Below are positions 15,264 through 23,847 of a stretch of DNA of 64,000 bases, in pieces. Made by a program: the position numbers and the translations under genes. The notes beneath the pieces are model-generated. The model was not told where the DNA came from. It searched no databases and saw only the letters and a program-made list of their open reading frames with translations. This DNA comes from CAYMCO01 sp964388955 (GTDB lineage Bacteria > Chloroflexota > Anaerolineae > Anaerolineales > E44-bin32), in the NCBI GenBank assembly GCA_964388955.1, contig CAYMCO010000025.1, forward strand, positions 11,210-75,209, given 5' to 3'. Position 1 is the stretch's first letter; every line of letters begins with the position of its first letter.

Positions 15264-16973
15264 TCATTGAGCTACGGGCCAGAACTGGTCAAGGAATTCG
15301 GGCACTTGGTCAGCAAGTATGTATCCGGCATCCTGCCTGTACTCATCCGGAAGCATATCGATGAATCGTGACTTTCCGGCTTCGGGTCCTTGAGGCCGAT
15401 ATTCCCATTTGCAGGAGAGTAGCGTGACAGATTTCCGTGCTCTGGTGATGGCTACCAGGAACTTTGAATACTCTATGTCTGCAATGTTGCCGCCGTCACC
15501 AATTGTTGGCACATCACCGTCGTTCATCCCAACTACAAAGACATGCGCTGCAGAGAGACCCTTACATCCTTGGAATGAAGATAAAAGAACTGTGATATAT
15601 TCTTCAGCGAAAGCCTCCTCTTCGGTCTGACGGATCACTGGGAAAAACTCCTCGATAATCGCGTCGGCACTTTCGCCAAGAAGAGTAGCAAGCTGGTGAG
15701 TTTCCTCCTCACCGATTTCCTGGTCTTTCAACAAGACCAAGACCAAATTGTGCCTGGTTACGAACTCCTCTGGCAGCAGATCAATCAAGGGCGAACCATC
15801 TCGAGTTGAGTTGATAACAGTAGTCAGTTGGGCCGTTGGCAATTCGCAACCGGCAAGAACACGCCACCCAAGGTTTGATTGAGGGTCGGAGAGGAGCAGG
15901 TGGTAACCATCTTCCAGGCTGTAGGAGATGTCTTCGGCCTGTGAGAAGCTCATTCCAGGATAGTCTGCAATGAGCGTCTTGTGGATGTAATTCAGGTATT
16001 GACGCTGACCCACGATGAGAACGCAGGGATAACCTTCGGACCTAGCCTCTGCTGCGTGCTCAGGAGGCACCCTGTCTATTGCCCTCCGGATATAGCCTGT
16101 CATTCCGGGAATATTCGCCATTTGGGCTGTGATGATCTTGGGATACTGAGCGTTATCAATCTCTTTGCCAACTTGATATGCCTCGAAGGGTCTCTCGATA
16201 CGCGCGGAGAATGCGCCGTCCTGTATGGCTGCAGCCACAAGATGATTGGCCGATTCAACAATTGCTTGCGTGCAGCGACTACAGTATGGGAGTTCAAAGA
16301 TGTCATAGGCACCCGATGAATGCAGCGCGCGAAGATATCGCGGAGATGCGTTACGCAAGGTATAGACGGCTTGGTCGTCGTCTCCAACAATGAGAATTGG
16401 ACCTTGGTACTGTAGCAGCCGAATGAAATCAACCTCAAGTGGATTGAAATCTTGGTACTCATCGATGACGATCTGATCGTAGGTTGGCAATTCCAAACGA
16501 TGCTGGTCTACTGCTCTGAGGACCCGGAGTACAGAGTCGTCAAAGGAGACAGCGCGATAGTAGTCGCCCCTCGCGAGGTAGTAGCTTATCTGCGGTGAGT
16601 CGACCTGTAGTAATTGGAACGCGTCTGAGAAATGGAGGAGGCCTGATTGCATTGCAGTGGCATCCTCCTCAACGACCTTCGTCAAATAGGGGGCCAGATC
16701 GACTGATCCATGTAATTGATGCAGGAGCATCTTGCAATAGGCGTGAAAAGTCTTAGCCTCCGCAATGTCCCCGAATTCTTCCTCCATATCATTGACGAGC
16801 TTGCGAATGAATGTGAGGGCAAGCATGGTGCCTGGTGCTGACCCTCTGAGAATCTGACCCATTGTGAACGTCTTTCCAGTCCCGGGACCGGCCACTATCA
16901 ACTTACGATCGCTCGGTGAGTCTAGAATTGCTCGAAGATACCTTCTTCTAGCCTCAGTCTGATCCAGTTCCAT
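15264..16973 (-). CDS. UvrD/Rep-like superfamily 1 helicase
   Basis: A 569-aa superfamily 1A DNA helicase-like ATPase. In order: Walker A 'GPGTGKT' (residues 29-35), motif Ia 'ALTFIRKLV', Walker B 'VIDEYQDF' (about 171), motif III 'GDDDQAVY', motif V 'SSFQGCKGLSA', and motif VI 'FLVAITRARKSVTLL'. It lacks the length of UvrD/PcrA (about 720) and has a diverged middle. The ATG at 16973 is preceded by AAAGGGGG; earlier in-frame Mets lack support. Stand-alone short UvrD-like helicases occur in defence islands (for example the GajB subunit of Gabija), but no GajA-like nuclease is next to it. It is the first gene of the minus-strand island and lies upstream of repeat copy 4. Confidence 0.85.
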   Translation of the reverse strand: MELDQTEARRRYLRAILDSPSDRKLIVAGPGTGKTFTMGQILRGSAPGTMLALTFIRKLVNDMEEEFGDIAEAKTFHAYCKMLLHQLHGSVDLAPYLTKVVEEDATAMQSGLLHFSDAFQLLQVDSPQISYYLARGDYYRAVSFDDSVLRVLRAVDQHRLELPTYDQIVIDEYQDFNPLEVDFIRLLQYQGPILIVGDDDQAVYTLRNASPRYLRALHSSGAYDIFELPYCSRCTQAIVESANHLVAAAIQDGAFSARIERPFEAYQVGKEIDNAQYPKIITAQMANIPGMTGYIRRAIDRVPPEHAAEARSEGYPCVLIVGQRQYLNYIHKTLIADYPGMSFSQAEDISYSLEDGYHLLLSDPQSNLGWRVLAGCELPTAQLTTVINSTRDGSPLIDLLPEEFVTRHNLVLVLLKDQEIGEEETHQLATLLGESADAIIEEFFPVIRQTEEEAFAEEYITVLLSSFQGCKGLSAAHVFVVGMNDGDVPTIGDGGNIADIEYSKFLVAITRARKSVTLLSCKWEYRPQGPEAGKSRFIDMLPDEYRQDAGYILADQVPEFLDQFWPVAQ

Positions 16974-17534
16974 GATGGGAACCCCCTTTACATGGCTCTG
17001 CCTAGCCAGTGATTCTCGCGAAGCAGCTCCCCACATCATCCTTTGCCAGCGATTCGCGGAGCCGCCTTCAACGTGCAAGCAGAACGACACCGCGAGCCCG
17101 TATGTCCGAAGCGACCCCCCAAGAGACAGTTGGCGTTGAAAAGCGAGGATGGGTCTCTCAGAGGGCCACCACATCCCATAGATTACAGTTTCGCTGGCCG
17201 AAATTCAATATGCCGCCGGTCACGATCCAGGGGGTAGAGCAGGTCACACCGCGGCAGCCGTTCGGGGAAACCATCCCCGCCGTCCCTACCGGGCGCTCGG
17301 TTCCACGCGCTCGTGCCCAGCCGGAATCGACTCTCCCCGGACCATCTCGACGGCCATGACCCAGAGGCAGCCGGCGCCGCCGATGTGGCCGAGTTTCCAG
17401 GCCCCCCTCATCACGCCCCGGACCCCGCACGGGACCATGACCGCCGCGCGCTTTGGGATCCCCGGACTTCGATGCTAGAATCCGCCCTCACAGTCCGGCG
17501 CACCACCGGCCGAATCCGCAGAGAGGGGCATACG
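16974..17534. other. Intergenic region, right edge of the island
   Basis: A 561-bp stretch between divergent helicase and GH3-like genes with no coding region I can support. Composition rises from island-like to GC-rich across about 17.0-17.3 kb, so the island boundary probably lies here. A plausible promoter for the downstream gene is TAGAAT at 17476-17481, 54 bp before its ATG. Confidence 0.5.
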
Positions 17535-18674
17535 ATGAGCGAACAGACTCCGCAGGACATGCTCGTGCAGATGCTGCGCCCGTGGGAGGAGGCGGTCGCC
17601 GACCCCGAACGCGCCCAGGATGCGGTGCTCAAGCGCCTGCTGGCCGGCTATTCCCGCACCGAGTACGGGGAGGCGCACGGCGCCGGTTCCATAGACGATC
17701 TCGACGCCTACCGCGCCCGTTTCCCGGCGCTCACCTACGACGAGTTCAAACCCCACATCGACCGGGTCATGCGAGGCGAAGTCGAAGCCCTGCTGTACGA
17801 GGCACCGATCGGATGGGCCATCACCCGCGGCACCACCAAGGGGGAGTCCAAGTTCGTCCCCATGACACCCACCGACTTGAAGATGCGGGTGAGCGCCGGC
17901 CGGGCGATGCTGAAGTACGTCTCATCCACGGGCCGGCCGGACCTTTTCCAGGGGGTCAATCTGAACCTGAACTTCCCTTCACGGGTGGGGACGATCAAGG
18001 TGGGGGAGAGAGAGGTCGAGTACGGATACAGCTCCGGCATCTATACGCGCTACGTCTCCGAACGCACGCCCATTCGATCCTCGCCCACCCAGGAGGATAT
18101 CGACGCCCTGGGGGGAGGCAAGACCGTCAAGGATTGGGAGGCGCGCTTCGAACTGGCCTACCAGAAGTGCAAGGATGAGAATGTGACGCTGGTGGGAGGC
18201 GTCGCCCCCACCGCCACCAAGTTCGGCCGCTATCTGAAGCGGGCCCACGGCGCATACCCCAAGGATCTTTGGAGCACTCAGATCATGACCCTGGGCAGCA
18301 GCCCGGGGATCAACACCTACCTCTCACCGGCGCTCACCGCGATGTATGGGCCCGCCGCCATCCGGGAGATCTACGGTGCGACGGAGGGCATGTTCGGCCA
18401 GCAGTGGGATGAAAAACGGGCCTGGGTGCCGAATTACGATCTGTTCTTACTGGAGGTGGAGAACCGTCGGGGAATAGGGATGCTGTATGAAATGCGGCCG
18501 GGGGAGACCGGGAACCTGATTGTCTCCACCCCGGTATTCCCCCGCTACCGCATCAATGACCGCATTATGGCGCTGCGGCCGCCCTATTTCCGCTGCACAG
18601 GGCGGGACTACTGGTGGACGAACCTCGCCTACTATTGGAGGGAGTTCTCGTCCTTCAACCTCGGGCGGCTCTGA
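17535..18674 (+). CDS. GH3-family acyl-adenylating protein
   Basis: A 379-aa protein of the GH3 (auxin-responsive) branch of acyl-adenylating enzymes, which activate a carboxylate with ATP and in plants conjugate it to an amino acid. Motifs visible: 'ITRGTTKGESKFVPMT' (P-loop-like ATP-binding), 'EIYGATEGMFGQQW' (the Y-G-A-T-E adenylate motif), and 'YRINDRIMALRPPYFRCTGRD' (ribose-binding Asp). Full-length GH3 proteins are about 500-600 aa; this one ends soon after the hinge, so the C-terminal subdomain appears to be missing. The ATG at 17535 has GAGGGG upstream. Substrate unknown. Confidence 0.75.
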   Translation: MSEQTPQDMLVQMLRPWEEAVADPERAQDAVLKRLLAGYSRTEYGEAHGAGSIDDLDAYRARFPALTYDEFKPHIDRVMRGEVEALLYEAPIGWAITRGTTKGESKFVPMTPTDLKMRVSAGRAMLKYVSSTGRPDLFQGVNLNLNFPSRVGTIKVGEREVEYGYSSGIYTRYVSERTPIRSSPTQEDIDALGGGKTVKDWEARFELAYQKCKDENVTLVGGVAPTATKFGRYLKRAHGAYPKDLWSTQIMTLGSSPGINTYLSPALTAMYGPAAIREIYGATEGMFGQQWDEKRAWVPNYDLFLLEVENRRGIGMLYEMRPGETGNLIVSTPVFPRYRINDRIMALRPPYFRCTGRDYWWTNLAYYWREFSSFNLGRL

Positions 18675-18708
18675 TTCGGTCCGCCCGGCGAGAAGATCGC
18701 CCGGCCCG

Positions 18709-19146
18709 CTATCTGCGCCTGGTGAGCCCGCTGAGCAGAAACGCCAGGCCAATGCCGATCAGAATGAAGGGCCAGATGATTTCCCAGCCAATTGTGTCGC
18801 CCACGCTGATTCCGAGGAAGACGAACGCAAGAATGATGGTGCCCACCACCGGACGGCGGTAGGCCGGTATGAGGATCCGCAGCAGGACCTCCGCGAGCAG
18901 GATCACGCCGGCGCCCGCAAAGGCCAGGGACCAGCCGTCGAAGAGCCCCGCCAGCCCGAACTGTCGGAGCATGCCCAGGTTGGCGGCCAGGAACGCAAGG
19001 CCCGCCCAGATCAAGATGCAGGCCCAGACGATGGACCCCAGCGGATCCCTGCGCCACTTCTCGTCCCAGCGCTTCTCCTCCTGCTTTTCCTGCTGTTTCT
19101 CTTGTTCCTTCTCCTCTTGTTTCTCGTCGCGCGGTTGATCGGTCAT
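18709..19146 (-). CDS. LiaF/LiaI-like small membrane protein
   Basis: A 145-aa membrane protein. The first 40 residues are extremely charged, with an EKQEEKEQEKQ-type run. Then come four hydrophobic segments with 'IVWACILIWAGLAFLAANLG' and 'IIWPFILIGIGLAFLL', the pattern of the LiaI/LiaF transmembrane region. It resembles the protein at 20722 and lies in a cluster with PspC (21529), hinting at envelope-stress sensing. The ATG at 19146 has GGGAGG upstream; a longer upstream frame has no supported start. No enzymatic function is suggested. Confidence 0.65.
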   Translation of the reverse strand: MTDQPRDEKQEEKEQEKQQEKQEEKRWDEKWRRDPLGSIVWACILIWAGLAFLAANLGMLRQFGLAGLFDGWSLAFAGAGVILLAEVLLRILIPAYRRPVVGTIILAFVFLGISVGDTIGWEIIWPFILIGIGLAFLLSGLTRRR

Positions 19147-19480
19147 CACATTTCGCCTCCCTGCTCTCCCCTTTCCCGGCGTCCATCTCCGCCGGGATCT
19201 GCCGGCGAGCATGCCTGTCATATTCGAGTCGGGTTCTGAAGCTTGGCGCCCCATCCAGCGATCAGCCGCCGATGCCGAGTGAATGATACATAGGAACGCC
19301 TTGAAGCTCAAGTGGGCGAAGGATTGAGGATGCGCCTCGCGCAGTGCGCTATGCGCAGCGCGTTATGGGGAGGCGGGCGGTGAAGGGAGTGGGAGAATTC
19401 GTCGGGCACTGAGCCGGTGACCCCGGATCTCTGAGGGAGCCGGCAGTGAAATCCTGGGCGGCGAGGCAATCGCCCGCGCG
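19147..19480. other. Intergenic region
   Basis: A 334-bp gap between the charged membrane protein gene and the 3' end of msrP. It contains a short inverted run around 19340-19366 (CGCAGTGCGCTATGCGCAGCGC) that could fold into a hairpin. I see no coding region or RNA gene. Confidence 0.4.
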
Positions 19481-20467
19481 CTAGAAGTAGATCTCGCTCC
19501 CCATCCCTTCATACATCTGGCCGACCTGTTCCGCATAGCCGTTGAAGAGCAAGGTATCTCGCCGTTCGGATTCTCCGATCCGGAGCTCTGTGGCTTGCGA
19601 CCAACGGCGATGAGGGTACGCGGGGTTGACGTTGGCGTAGAAGCCATATTCGCGCGGCGCCACGGTCGGCCAGAATGTCTTCGGCTGCTCATCCACAAGT
19701 TCGATCCGCATGATTGACTTGATGCTCTTGAAGCCATATTTCCACGGCACGACGAGCCGAATGGGCCCCCCGTTCTGCGGGAGCAGATCCCGGCCGTATA
19801 GGCCCATCGCCAGAATCGTCAGATCGTGCATGGCTTCATCGATGCGCAGCGCCTCCACATAGGGGAAGGGAAGCGAGGATCCTTCGAGACCCGGCATTTG
19901 ATCCGGATCGGCGAGCGTCTCGAATCGCACGTAATTGGCTTCGGGCAGTGGATCGACCGCCTTCAGCAGCGAGGCCAGGGGGAAACCCATCCAGGGGATC
20001 ACCATCGACCAGGCCTCAACACAGCGAAGGCGATACACGCGCTCCCGAGGGTGGAAGCGCGAGCGCAATCCGTCGTGGTCGAACGTACCGCCGTTCCCGA
20101 CCAGCCCCCCGACCTCGAGCGTCCAGGGTGAGGTCTCGAAATCCTCGGCCAAACGCGCCACCGCCGTCTTGCTGGTCGTGAACTCATAGAAATTCGTAAA
20201 CCCGGTGACATCGGCGAAGGGGGTGAGCGCGTCGCCAAATCCATCCGCAGCTTTCGAGGCGGCCGGGGAGGGCGTCGGCGGCGCCTCCGTCGGGATCCCG
20301 GTGGGGAAATCGGTCGCCCCGGGTCCCTCCGTCGATCTGGGGGAGCGGGGTTGGCAGGCCGCCGCCAACAGGCCGCCCGCGGTGAGGATCCCCGCTTGTC
20401 GAAGGAATTCCCGGCGGGTCCTGTATACGTGTTCGGGTGTGATGTCGGAAGGTCTGATTTTCGCCAT
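19481..20467 (-). CDS. msrP: Molybdopterin oxidoreductase MsrP (YedY)-like
   Basis: A 328-aa exported molybdoenzyme of the sulfite-oxidase fold, like the catalytic subunit of the methionine-sulfoxide reductase that repairs envelope proteins. It begins with a twin-arginine signal ('TRREFLRQAG', residues 17-26) that also has a lipobox-like 'LLAAAC' (Cys38), so it may be Tat-exported and lipidated. The molybdenum ligand is Cys149 in 'YRLRCVEAWSMVIPWMGFPL', and 'VPWKYGFKSIKSI' is conserved. The start is the ATG at 20467. The haem-binding membrane partner MsrQ (YedZ) is not next to it in this window. Confidence 0.85.
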   Translation of the reverse strand: MAKIRPSDITPEHVYRTRREFLRQAGILTAGGLLAAACQPRSPRSTEGPGATDFPTGIPTEAPPTPSPAASKAADGFGDALTPFADVTGFTNFYEFTTSKTAVARLAEDFETSPWTLEVGGLVGNGGTFDHDGLRSRFHPRERVYRLRCVEAWSMVIPWMGFPLASLLKAVDPLPEANYVRFETLADPDQMPGLEGSSLPFPYVEALRIDEAMHDLTILAMGLYGRDLLPQNGGPIRLVVPWKYGFKSIKSIMRIELVDEQPKTFWPTVAPREYGFYANVNPAYPHRRWSQATELRIGESERRDTLLFNGYAEQVGQMYEGMGSEIYF

Positions 20468-20721
20468 ACGCTGCGCCCGCTGCCCGGCTTGGGGATGCCC
20501 ACAGCGGGCTCGGTTTCGGAAGTCTAGCATACTATGAGTAGGGCATCCGCGAGCGGTCGCACTCGATCCGTGATTCTCGCAAGTGCGGTGATGACTCGCA
20601 CTCTTCCCCAAGCTGCATCGCGGCAATAGGGGGCACTGCCAACGGATTCGCCGAATGCAAGACCAGGCGACCGAGCCGAGCGAGATGCCCGCTTCCGCGG
20701 GCCATCGATCCAAGTGGCGGA

Positions 20722-21234
20722 TTACCTCCCCGACAAGATTGCGCGCAGCAGGAGGTAGAGACCAAGGACGACCAGCAGCAATGGCCAGTAGGGCCCCAGA
20801 AAGCTGATTCCGCCAAATATCGAGCCGAAGGCAACGAAAAGCACCAGGCTGACCAGAACCTGCCGGAACCCCTGATCAAGCTTACGGCGTGTGTCAGGGC
20901 CGAGCACACCGGCGAGCATGGTTCCCAGACCGGCAAAGCCGGGGATGAGGGTCCACAGATAGGACCAGGTGTCCCACCGCCCGGTCAGATTCTGCCAATA
21001 GAGGATGCCCCCCACCCCGGCGACGATACACGCCCCCACGGCAGATCCGGGATTCCCTTGCAGCAAGCCGATGAACAGCACCAACGCCCCTGCGCCGACA
21101 ATGACCAGGGGCCACGAGTATGTGATCCGAGCCCACTCCCTCATGCCGGGGACCAATCGATTTGCCAGGAAGAACGCGCCGACCAGGACGAGCACCAGAC
21201 CCAGCGCGAGATTTGACCGCTCCCTTGCGTTCAT
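20722..21234 (-). CDS. Multi-pass membrane protein (LiaF transmembrane-like)
   Basis: A 170-aa protein with about five hydrophobic segments ('LALGLVLVLVGAFFLANRL', 'WPLVIVGAGALVLFIGLL', C-terminal 'WPLLLVVLGLYLLL'). The repeated WPL(V/L) motif is typical of LiaF/DUF5668-like transmembrane modules. The ATG at 21234 follows AAGGAAAC. It lies between msrP and pspC-like genes on the same strand; the 294-bp gap to PspC (21235-21528) shows no coding region. The likely role is envelope-stress related, by family only. Confidence 0.65.
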   Translation of the reverse strand: MNARERSNLALGLVLVLVGAFFLANRLVPGMREWARITYSWPLVIVGAGALVLFIGLLQGNPGSAVGACIVAGVGGILYWQNLTGRWDTWSYLWTLIPGFAGLGTMLAGVLGPDTRRKLDQGFRQVLVSLVLFVAFGSIFGGISFLGPYWPLLLVVLGLYLLLRAILSGR

Positions 21235-21528
21235 GTTTCCTTGCCTCCCTTATCAGCTTCTGTCGCCCCCGGCGGCAAGGTATTCGGGGAACAAGCCGCG
21301 GCTGCAGACAGATCTTGGCCCGAGACGTCGTCCTCGAGGCGCAACTCTCGCTGGACGAATCCGGGCATCCGATGGCGGCTTCGCCGCCAGCCAATTCGAC
21401 CCTCGCGGACTTGGCCGGTCCCATCCCGATGATCAGGGACCGCACCGCCGTGCACGCGCCCCTTGGGGGCAGGCCCAAAAGACTTGCGCCGTGTCCGCGA
21501 TCAGATCGACGCCCGGACGGTGTCCGAG

Positions 21529-21780
21529 CTACTCCGCCTCCTCCGTTTCTGTTTCTCCCATCTCTGGCAACGTCGATTCGGGCCAGGGTTCCTCCGGCAC
21601 CAGAATCATCATAATCAGATACGCAAGGAGGCCGCCTCCAATACCGAAGAACACGGCCGCCACAAACAGCAGGCGGACCAGCGTCGGATCGATGTTGAAG
21701 TACTCTCCCAGCCCGCCGCATACCCCGGCGATCATACGGTTGCCCCGAGATCGATACAGCCGCTTGTATTGGTCGCTCAT
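21529..21780 (-). CDS. PspC domain protein
   Basis: An 83-aa protein that is essentially one PspC domain: 'RLYRSRGNRMIAGVCGGLGEYF' (given in part) with the conserved AGVCGGL, then 'DPTLVRLLFVAAVFFGIGGG' and a transmembrane helix 'LLAYLIMMILVPE', ending in an acidic tail. PspC proteins sense membrane stress and, in enterobacteria, act with PspA/PspB. Here it is grouped with two LiaF-like membrane proteins. The ATG at 21780 is preceded by GGAGAAAAGG. Confidence 0.88.
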   Translation of the reverse strand: MSDQYKRLYRSRGNRMIAGVCGGLGEYFNIDPTLVRLLFVAAVFFGIGGGLLAYLIMMILVPEEPWPESTLPEMGETETEEAE

Positions 21781-22044
21781 CCTTTTCTCCTTCGCAAAAT
21801 TCTCATATCACTATACGCAAGCGAAGGGGCGAAAGTTGCATAGGAAACGCAGCCGCGGCTCTCAACCGATTGCATCCGGGTTTGTGTTGCGCGGTGCGAT
21901 CCCAGGGGCCGACGATATTCGACCCTGCCGATCCGATGAGCCCCTTCCTCCTCGCACATTGCGCTTCGATCCGCCCCCACCCCCTTGACCCCCCTTCCCC
22001 AATTTGCTGGGATCTCGTTTTGCCCGGTGCCCCGCTTCCTTTTC

Positions 22045-22124
22045 CCGCCCCAGGGGACAGCCTCCGAGAATATGAGGCCAATGCCTATGCAGCAATTGAC
22101 CGGATGCACCTCGTCAATCGAGCT
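22045..22124 (+). repeat. Intergenic repeat family 2, copy A
   Basis: About 80 bp that aligns, with one small gap, to 43807-43886: both start CCGCCCCAGGG(G/C)ACAGCCTC and share a GATGCACCT/GATACACCT block 57-60 bp later. It lies in the 458-bp gap 21781-22238 between the PspC and ferredoxin genes, where I see no other gene. Both copies are in intergenic DNA. Confidence 0.55.
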
Positions 22125-22238
22125 CCGGCACAGGGCGAGGCGGCGGCAGACCCACTGTTTGCCCTCCCGGATCACCCACGACACAGAAAGCACCCAAGAA
22201 ACCACCGGCCGGATTACCGAGTATTCGAGCGCGAGAGA

Positions 22239-23237
22239 TCACAGGGCCGCATCGCCTTCCCGATCTGCCAAAACGATGCCGGTACCAAGCAGTTCCTCGC
22301 CGGATGGGATTTCAAGCGGAGCGGGCTTGGATGGATCGACGACCAGCGAAAGGGCCTCCTCGGGACAATGGGAAACGCAAACCCCGCACCCCATGCAGAT
22401 CTCCCGGTTGACGAGGATCCGGCCGGCCGGCATGGTGAGGGCACCAAAGGGGCAGGCATCGACGCAGGTTTCGCACAGGGCGCACAGATCCTCGTCGATC
22501 TGGCTCACATAACCGGAAGAAATCAGCATTGGGGAACCGTTCCGCATCGCCTGCATCGCCCCGCAACAGCAGGGACAGCAATTGCAGATGGCGTAGAAGC
22601 GGCCCAGCATGGCGTCTTTGAAGAAGGCGTGGTGCACGTGGCCCCGGTCCCGCTCCGCCTCGAGGATGGCAATCGCCTCCCCCTGGCTGATCCAGCGCGA
22701 TCGGCGGGGGTGGTGCCCCGACACGAAGCTCGCAAAGGGCTCTCCCACGATCAGGCACACGTCCAGCGGCAGGCAGGGCTCCGCCCGAGCGGAGCGGCAC
22801 GGGCATTCCAACGCCACGATGTGATCGGGCTGCTCGAGAATCAAGTCTTGTGCACGCTGAAAGGGGATCACACGTTCCAGATCTTTCATCTCAAGGGGCG
22901 CGTTCACCGCGACCAGCCGCCGCGCCGAGGCCGTCGGCATCACCTTGCCGTGATATACGTCCGCCACCGTGCCGGTCTCCGCCGCACCGTTCTCAGCCTG
23001 AGGAACCAGGCGGGAGAGCGCGCGCAGGATCGGGGAGATCCACTTAGCCCAGGGATGCTCACCAACGCCGACGCCGATGTACAGATAGGGCCAGCGCCCG
23101 TACACATATCCGTGAACCAGATCGAAGAGAGAGAAGTCCGGCGTCTCCCGGGCGGCCCGCAAGAACGCCGACGTCCCCTTCCACCTCGGGGTTCGGCCGT
23201 CCATCGGGCTCAACTTCTTGCGCTCCGAGTCCCCCAC
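22239..23237 (-). CDS. Cysteine-rich 4Fe-4S ferredoxin-like protein
   Basis: A 332-aa iron-sulfur protein. The C-terminal third has two classical 4Fe-4S motifs: 'CALCETCVDACPFGAL' and 'CMGCGVCVSHCPEEAL'. Upstream are two further cysteine clusters: 'CPCRSARAEPC' followed by another Cys, and 'AICNCCPCCCG'. The N-terminal 100 residues lack a recognised domain. A paralogue with the same cysteine layout is encoded at 34028. The set suggests an electron-transfer protein with one or two extra clusters. Redox partners are not evident: neighbours are a PspC protein and a zinc-ribbon membrane protein. Confidence 0.75.
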   Translation of the reverse strand: MGDSERKKLSPMDGRTPRWKGTSAFLRAARETPDFSLFDLVHGYVYGRWPYLYIGVGVGEHPWAKWISPILRALSRLVPQAENGAAETGTVADVYHGKVMPTASARRLVAVNAPLEMKDLERVIPFQRAQDLILEQPDHIVALECPCRSARAEPCLPLDVCLIVGEPFASFVSGHHPRRSRWISQGEAIAILEAERDRGHVHHAFFKDAMLGRFYAICNCCPCCCGAMQAMRNGSPMLISSGYVSQIDEDLCALCETCVDACPFGALTMPAGRILVNREICMGCGVCVSHCPEEALSLVVDPSKPAPLEIPSGEELLGTGIVLADREGDAAL

Positions 23238-23417
23238 CGCAACCTCCGCCTATCCGGCATTCCGTCCGGGGGGCATCCGTCCGCCCGTAGCGGGCTTGCC
23301 AGTTTCAAGAATCAACAATATCATGACCAAAGCGCGAAGGCAACGCGGGGCATGAAGGCTTGCGCGTGGGGCCTCTGCAATCAACCACAAAGTCCAACAA
23401 TCGGCGGGGGGAACCAC

Positions 23418-23744
23418 ATGAGCGAGCAAGTGATCTACTGTCCAAATTGCGGCGGAGAAAACCAACCCAGCTACCGTTTCTGCATGCACTGCGGAGCGGC
23501 CTTGGACCCTGACACAGCACAGGTGAGAGACGAGGGGCCACTGGATGACGCTCCGCCGCCCCCACCCCCAGCCAGCCCCATTCCGGAGCCCGCGGAGCCC
23601 CCTGCCCCCCCCGCCAAGAAGGGGAGGTCGGCGCTCACCTGCGTCGTCCTGGCGTTCATCGTCGTCTGCATCTGCGGCGCAGCCGGTGCCCTGGCATGGT
23701 TCTATGGAGATTACGTCCTCCAGGCCCTGGGCATAAGCATATAG
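23418..23744 (+). CDS. Zinc-ribbon membrane protein
   Basis: A 108-aa protein: an N-terminal zinc ribbon ('YCPNCGGENQPSYRFCMHCG', C-x2-C-x13-C-x2-C), a long proline-rich linker (about residues 40-65), and a single transmembrane helix ('CVVLAFIVVCICGAAGALAW'). The architecture is typical of small bacterial zinc-ribbon anchors of unknown role. The start is the ATG at 23418 behind CGGGGGG; the frame continues far upstream without support. It diverges from the ferredoxin gene. Confidence 0.75.
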   Translation: MSEQVIYCPNCGGENQPSYRFCMHCGAALDPDTAQVRDEGPLDDAPPPPPPASPIPEPAEPPAPPAKKGRSALTCVVLAFIVVCICGAAGALAWFYGDYVLQALGISI

Positions 23745-23847
23745 CAGCGCTTTGGTCGGTTGACCCGCCGACGGATGCGAGCCAGTCTCTAACAGATGCC
23801 GATCTGCAGCACCCCAAGGCCGAATGATCGCCCGAGGATGGAGCCGC

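Noticed and set aside
15264..16973. Calling the helicase a Gabija GajB subunit
   Set aside because: No GajA-like OLD-family nuclease adjoins it, and UvrD-like helicases are too common for the name alone.
21870..23417. In-frame extension upstream of the zinc-ribbon protein at 23418
   Set aside because: It runs antisense through the ferredoxin gene, whose cysteine motifs are unambiguous; the ATG at 23418 has its own ribosome-binding site.
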